A DNA stretch of 64,000 nt from Curvibacter sp. PD_MW3 (GTDB lineage: Bacteria; Pseudomonadota; Gammaproteobacteria; Burkholderiales; Burkholderiaceae_C). This document shows, one piece after another, positions 63,787 to 64,000 of the stretch. The notes beneath the pieces were generated by a model. It was not told the DNA's origin. It did not search any database and was given only the letters and a program-made list of their open reading frames with translations. Position 1 is the first letter of the stretch, and each line of letters begins with the position of its first letter. The translations under genes and the position numbers were made by a program. Location: NCBI GenBank assembly GCA_002633085.1, contig NSIV01000003.1, forward strand, positions 186,001 through 250,000, read 5' to 3'.

Positions 63787-64000
63787 TCAGGTGTCGAGCT
63801 TGGGCATGGGGTTGGACGCGTCTGCCACCACGACACGGTTGCGGCCCTCGGTCTTGGCGCAGTAGAGCGCGCGGTCGGCGCTGCGGATCAGCGCCTGCGG
63901 CGAAGTGCCATGCCCGGGGTAGCTGGACAGGCCGATCGAGAGGGTGCCCTGGATGCGGAATTCGCCGAAGGCAATCGTCGTGGCAGCAAAACCCGAGCGC
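63787..64000 (-). CDS. GGDEF-domain protein (diguanylate cyclase), C-terminal end only
   Basis: Open minus-strand frame entering from the right edge. The 70 visible residues carry the end of a GGDEF domain (TLSIGLSSYPGHGTSPQAL, IRSADRALYCAKTEGRNRV), then a short tail ending PMPKLDT. The catalytic GGDEF motif itself lies beyond the window, so activity cannot be judged. The protein would make cyclic di-GMP. The stop is at 63787-63789. Confidence 0.88.
   Translation of the reverse strand, partial: RSGFAATTIAFGEFRIQGTLSIGLSSYPGHGTSPQALIRSADRALYCAKTEGRNRVVVADASNPMPKLDT

Overview
The window is a contiguous stretch of high-GC bacterial chromosome. Gene content and protein sequence point to a betaproteobacterium of the order Burkholderiales, most likely family Comamonadaceae (Acidovorax / Hydrogenophaga / Rhodoferax-like). 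Evidence for this is the type of SucCD, the fused 2-oxoacid:ferredoxin oxidoreductase next to an Lrp regulator, the DUF3717-DUF1289 and DUF1631 proteins, the TfpX pilin accessory protein, and short dispersed repeats of a kind I associate with that family. The taxonomic call is inference. No tRNA, rRNA, CRISPR array, transposase or prophage was seen.

Layout. 1-2.9 kb: sucCD (sucC cut by the left edge) and a TerC-type membrane protein. 3.0-13.7 kb: a surface-structure block. It holds a PP2C phosphatase, a double-FHA protein, a GspE/PilB-type ATPase with an N-terminal GAF domain, a type IV pilin behind a clear sigma-54 promoter, two tandem PglL/TfpO-like O-linked glycosylation ligases, moaC on the other strand, a TfpX/TfpZ pilin accessory protein and a BepA-like M48 protease. 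13.6-15.6 kb (minus strand): a YvlD/holin-like membrane protein, an unknown protein, and a second TerC protein preceded by a yybP-ykoY (Mn2+) riboswitch. 15.6-24.4 kb: DUF3717-DUF1289, YaeQ, purB, a GST, a diiron ferritin-like protein, a degenerate HD-GYP protein, rfaE2 and glnE. 24.5-33.4 kb: a translationally coupled run of YhdP, a Nit1-like amidase and a sensor kinase, then its response regulator, and mltA with a 50-residue membrane protein diverging from the same start-codon overlap. 33.4-38.3 kb: an unknown exported protein, an Lrp regulator and a fused indolepyruvate-type ferredoxin oxidoreductase. 38.6-44.4 kb: yajC-secD-secF and a DUF1631 protein. 44.4-50.1 kb: smg-dprA-LysM diverging from def-fmt-azlC-azlD. 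50.1-55.6 kb: pgk, DUF2789, pyk, fba and purC. 55.7-61.6 kb: a DJ-1/PfpI protein, an RHH protein, a FUSC exporter, a YbbN-type thioredoxin and purE-purK-tsaC. 61.6-64 kb: a DedA protein, an atypical NRAMP transporter, a SemiSWEET and the C-terminal end of a GGDEF protein cut by the right edge.

How the parts fit. Most of the window is housekeeping: TCA cycle, lower glycolysis, purine synthesis, protein export and maturation, and nitrogen control. The accessory interest lies at 3-13.7 kb. There a phosphatase and phosphopeptide-reader pair is linked to a secretion/pilus ATPase with a ligand-sensing domain, and is followed directly by a sigma-54-controlled pilin and its presumed glycosylation and assembly helpers. 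Two repeat structures stand out. One is a 209-bp MITE-like inverted-repeat element filling most of the pyk-fba gap. The other is a family of roughly 54-bp repeats with an 18-bp core, found once between genes and four times inside coding sequence (fmt, purK, tsaC and an unknown gene).
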